This document shows positions 14,934-17,095 of a stretch of 17,095 nt of DNA, in pieces. The first letter of the stretch is position 1. Every line of letters starts with the position of its first letter. This stretch comes from Chrysochromulina tobinii. Its lineage: Eukaryota; Haptophyta; Prymnesiales; Chrysochromulinaceae. Position numbers and translations under genes: made by a program. Under the pieces are notes generated by a model. The model worked only from the letters and a program-made list of their open reading frames with translations. It did not search any database and was not told the DNA's origin. The stretch spans positions 1-17,095 of the forward strand of contig JWZX01000317.1 in the NCBI GenBank assembly GCA_001275005.1. The letters run 5' to 3'.

Positions 14934-15902
14934 ATGACCCTCCTCCGTTCGCTTGTGCTCCTCGTGAGCCTCACAAGCTGCCACGGTTTCCGCGTACCGA
15001 TGCCGCCGCGTCCAACACTGCGGTCTCCGCTAGCAGCCTTTTCGGCCGCGAGCACGCCTCCGGAGGCAGCGCTCCTCTCGCTTGCGCCGCTGTTGGCCTT
15101 TGCTCCGGTGTGTATGTAACCCTCTCACTCGATGATGCGCCAGCTGTATGCGCGCTTCTAAGATTTAGCGAGGCTCGAATCTCTCGTGCAGCTTCCCGCG
15201 TTCGCGGACGAAGGCTACTCGCAGCTCTCGTACAACTTTGTGCTCATTCTGTACATCATCTCTTTCCCGGGCATCTACTCGCTGGTCAAGCGCTCCGTCA
15301 AATCCAAGGTGGTGCGCAAGACGTACGAGGTGCCCGGACCCGCGGCCATCGGAGGCCGACCAACGCGCGAGCTCGCTGGCGACATCGTCGGCTACTTCCA
15401 GGCGTATAACTACAAGATCACCGACGCGACGGACGTGATCGTCTTCGAGGGCACTCAAGCGCCGCTCACTGGACGCGCAGCCTTTCTGACCTTTTGCGTC
15501 TTCTTCGCCCTCGCATCGCTCGCGCTTGTGCTGACCATCGTGGAGCAGGTACGCTGCCTCCACACGGCAGCGGCAGCTGCTGCGGAGCAATGACGCTGCA
15601 GTCTCACCCGGATCACGTCATGTGCCGTGCCGTGCTCCTCGCAGGCCAATTTTGGCGGCAACTTTGGCCTCGGGAATTGGTGGTATGCCTCGACGCTTGT
15701 GTCGCCGATTGCGGGCAAGTATTACCTCGACAATGCCGAGCGCACGGACCAGGTGACTGTTAAGATTGTGACCGAGGACGACGAGTCGATCTCCGACGTC
15801 ATTGTGCAGGGCGATGACGAGGAAGTGGAGCGCTTCCAGAAGGCACTCGACTTGCGAGAGAAGGGCATGGTCTACGTGAAGGGCATCTTTGCCGAGAAGT
15901 GA
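14934..15902 (+). CDS. CCB1: CCB1, cofactor assembly of complex C subunit B (heme ci attachment to cytochrome b6), three exons
   Basis: CCB1 belongs to the system (CCB1-CCB4) that attaches heme ci covalently to cytochrome b6 in the thylakoid b6f complex. Model: exons 14934-15107, 15192-15548 and 15645-15902, 262 aa, near the plant length. Diagnostic blocks: GYSQLSYNFVLILYIISFPG, LVKRSVKSKVVRKTYEV, YNYKITDATDVIVFEG, LVSPIAGKYYL, DVIVQGDDEEVERFQKAL and EKGMVYVKGIF at the C-terminus. Hydrophobic membrane segments lie in SYNFVLILYIISFPGIYSLV, AAFLTFCVFFALASLALVL and WWYASTLVSPIAG. Exon 1 encodes a signal peptide (MTLLRSLVLLVSLTSCHG) then FRVP and a Pro/Arg/Ser-rich stretch, fitting a bipartite presequence for a complex plastid with cleavage before Phe. 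The first intron has two workable models. The start is the ATG opening the signal peptide. Confidence 0.9.
15108..15191 (+). other. Intron 1 of CCB1 (84 nt, or 57 nt in an alternative model)
   Basis: Model A: donor GTGTGT at 15108, acceptor CTCTCGTGCAG ending at 15191, phase 0, joining APV-side sequence directly to LPAFADEGYS. Model B: donor GTATGT at 15112, acceptor TTTAG ending at 15168, phase 1, which adds VSRLESLVQ before LPAFADEG. Both keep the frame. Model A uses a CAG acceptor like the other introns here; model B has the better donor. RNA would decide. Confidence 0.65.
15549..15644 (+). other. Intron 2 of CCB1 (96 nt, phase 0)
   Basis: The donor is GTACGC at 15549, directly after the codons for VEQ, and the acceptor is CTCCTCGCAG ending at 15644. 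The unspliced frame meets a stop at 15591. Splicing joins LTIVEQ to ANFGGNFGLGNWWYAS and gives uninterrupted CCB1 homology. Confidence 0.85.
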
Positions 15903-16884
15903 ACGAGGAGATAAGCGTGGCTATGGAGGCATGGCGTCTTTCTATCGGTGTAACAGCGCGGGCGAGTGGTAGGGCGAGCGGTGTCACGCGCTCGGCGCTG
16001 GCTCCCCATGCGGGCTGCGTGGCTCGACATGATAATGTGAAAAGAGTCGTCACACATCCTGCGTGCCTCCGCTGGAGCGCTTCGCCGACGAGAGCCCCGC
16101 AGTGCGCGCGCCTCTCTGACGCGCTCTCGTCTGTAGTTCTCGCGTCTGTCTTCCGGTCCCGGGTGCCCGGCGCGGTGTCCGCCGCGGGCGGGCGGGACGT
16201 TCATCCTCTGGACGGGCGCGCCGCCGGCGAGAGATTGTGCTTATGTACATGTCTCATGCACGCCGCCATGGGGGACGGGTTGTACGAGCTGAGATGTGTG
16301 TACCGAACGCAACAAGCGCTTGTCCATTCAAACCCTGACGACTGAGGCACGGCACACACGCTCAAAGCCCTCCGGCACATGTCTCTCGAGTTGAGGCCAC
16401 TCTGCAGACTGTTGCGTCACGGCACCAGTCTCCGCCAGAGACTCACTATTGCGCGTCACGCTATCGGCGCTCACGCCGGGGCACGCGAGGCCATCGACCC
16501 GCTGAATTCCCTGGACTTCTCCTTGGATCCCTTGGTTGCCGCTGCCTTGCCGCACAGGAAGGTGCGGAAGTGAGCGGTGCTAGAGGTATCTACAGGCGTC
16601 TCCGTGTAGTAGAGCATGGGTGCTGCGGACGAGGTGCGAACCTGGTGAGTGTGCAATTTGTCAAGCGCAGCGCGGGCGACAATGAGCGCAGCGAAGACTC
16701 GCGCCACAAACCGCGATCCGAATCCGACTCGCGCGTATGCGCTGTATCTTAGGCCCTTCGTACCGGTACTTCGAAGTCGATTTTCCTGTGGGGCTTCGAA
16801 AAACCAGGAGACGTCTGAGTCCGATTTCAAGAACCTATCACACAAGTAGAAGTACCGCGCAACGCAAGGCAAGGGTGGGGATGA
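15903..16884. other. Intergenic region downstream of CCB1, no gene seen
   Basis: About 1 kb without a supportable gene. A minus-strand open frame at 16471-16872 (133 codons) starts with TTG, has no known motif, and its longest ATG-led part is short. I looked for tRNA and spliceosomal snRNA core motifs by eye and saw none. The CCB1 3' UTR must lie at the start. Confidence 0.55.
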
Positions 16885-17073
16885 ACCAGTTACCTAGTTA
16901 ACTGCTTAACAGGCACTAAGTGGCAGTTTTAAAACTGTTACCACTATCCTGGGGACCCTGAAAAAGGCGAGCGCAGCAGCCTTTCCGGGTACTGGCTCGC
17001 ACCCCCTTTAAAGGCGCCCTGAGCGCTTCAGGGTTTTTTGGTCCGTTTTCCCATGGGAAAGTACATGTACTTT
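16885..17073. repeat. Cluster of perfect and near-perfect palindromes at the window end
   Basis: In less than 200 bp: CAGTTA/TAACTG arms around 16887-16904; a 14-bp palindrome CAGTTTTAAAACTG (16924-16937) flanked by AGTGG (16919-16923) and CCACT (16941-16945); AAAGGC/GCCTTT arms at about 16963-16984; CCCTGA-GCGCT-TCAGGG (17017-17033) followed by six T; TTTCCCATGGGAAA (17047-17060); and AAAGTACATGTACTTT (17058-17073), the last two overlapping. The density is far above that in the rest of the window. It may be a non-autonomous foldback/MITE-type element or a structured RNA; it runs towards the window edge. Confidence 0.75.
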
Positions 17074-17095
17074 GCCGTTCAGCCCGTGCTGTCGT

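Noticed and set aside
16471-16872. Minus-strand open frame of 133 codons in the right-hand spacer
   Set aside because: It starts at TTG, has no recognisable family or domain, and the only ATG-led portion is short; not strong enough to call a gene.
17017-17039. Rho-independent bacterial terminator (stem plus six T)
   Set aside because: The window is eukaryotic nuclear DNA with spliceosomal introns; the hairpin is one of several palindromes in a cluster and no bacterial-type gene precedes it. A pol III T-run remains possible but no RNA gene is recognisable.

Overview
The window looks like nuclear DNA of a eukaryotic alga with a red-lineage complex plastid, most likely a haptophyte and less likely a stramenopile such as a pelagophyte. 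The DNA is GC-rich with long antisense shadow frames, introns are few and short (about 57-96 nt, GT-AG), and genes are tightly packed. Core eukaryotic genes sit beside CCB1, a gene for thylakoid cytochrome b6f assembly whose first exon encodes a signal peptide followed by an F-containing cleavage motif, as in bipartite plastid presequences. The lineage call is inference; no rRNA or organelle marker is present.

Layout: (1) 228-1630 (+) SET/MYND (SMYD-type) methyltransferase gene in three exons. (2) 1631-2060, a spacer with three copies of a short interspersed repeat, the last running into the 3' end of the next gene. (3) 2061-3767 (-) secreted EGF plus five-bladed beta-propeller protein, with a long inverted repeat just upstream of its ATG. 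(4) 4365-6041 (-) REI1/ZNF622-like 60S maturation factor, head-to-head with (5) 6189-7736 (+) a FAM194-domain protein fused to a thioredoxin-like domain without cysteines. (6) 8050-11343 (-) a large TPR protein, head-to-head with (7) 11575-13332 (+) splicing factor SF3A1. (8) 13816-14721 (-) an atypical short-chain dehydrogenase, head-to-head with (9) 14934-15902 (+) CCB1 in three exons. (10) 15903-17095, about 1.2 kb with no gene I can support, ending in a dense cluster of palindromes.

The genes do not form one pathway: ribosome biogenesis, splicing, plastid cytochrome assembly, protein methylation, a probable ciliary/cytoskeletal-type protein and a secreted protein are mixed, as usual in a compact nuclear genome. 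Three divergent pairs share gaps of 147-231 bp, probably bidirectional promoters.

I see no clear new multi-gene system. The points most worth following are the loss of five of six zinc-ligand cysteines in the REI1-like protein, the FAM194 plus redox-dead thioredoxin fusion, an SF3A1 that stops where its ubiquitin-like domain should begin, a stop-free 90-nt intron in the SMYD gene, and the repeat and palindrome elements around the intergenic regions.
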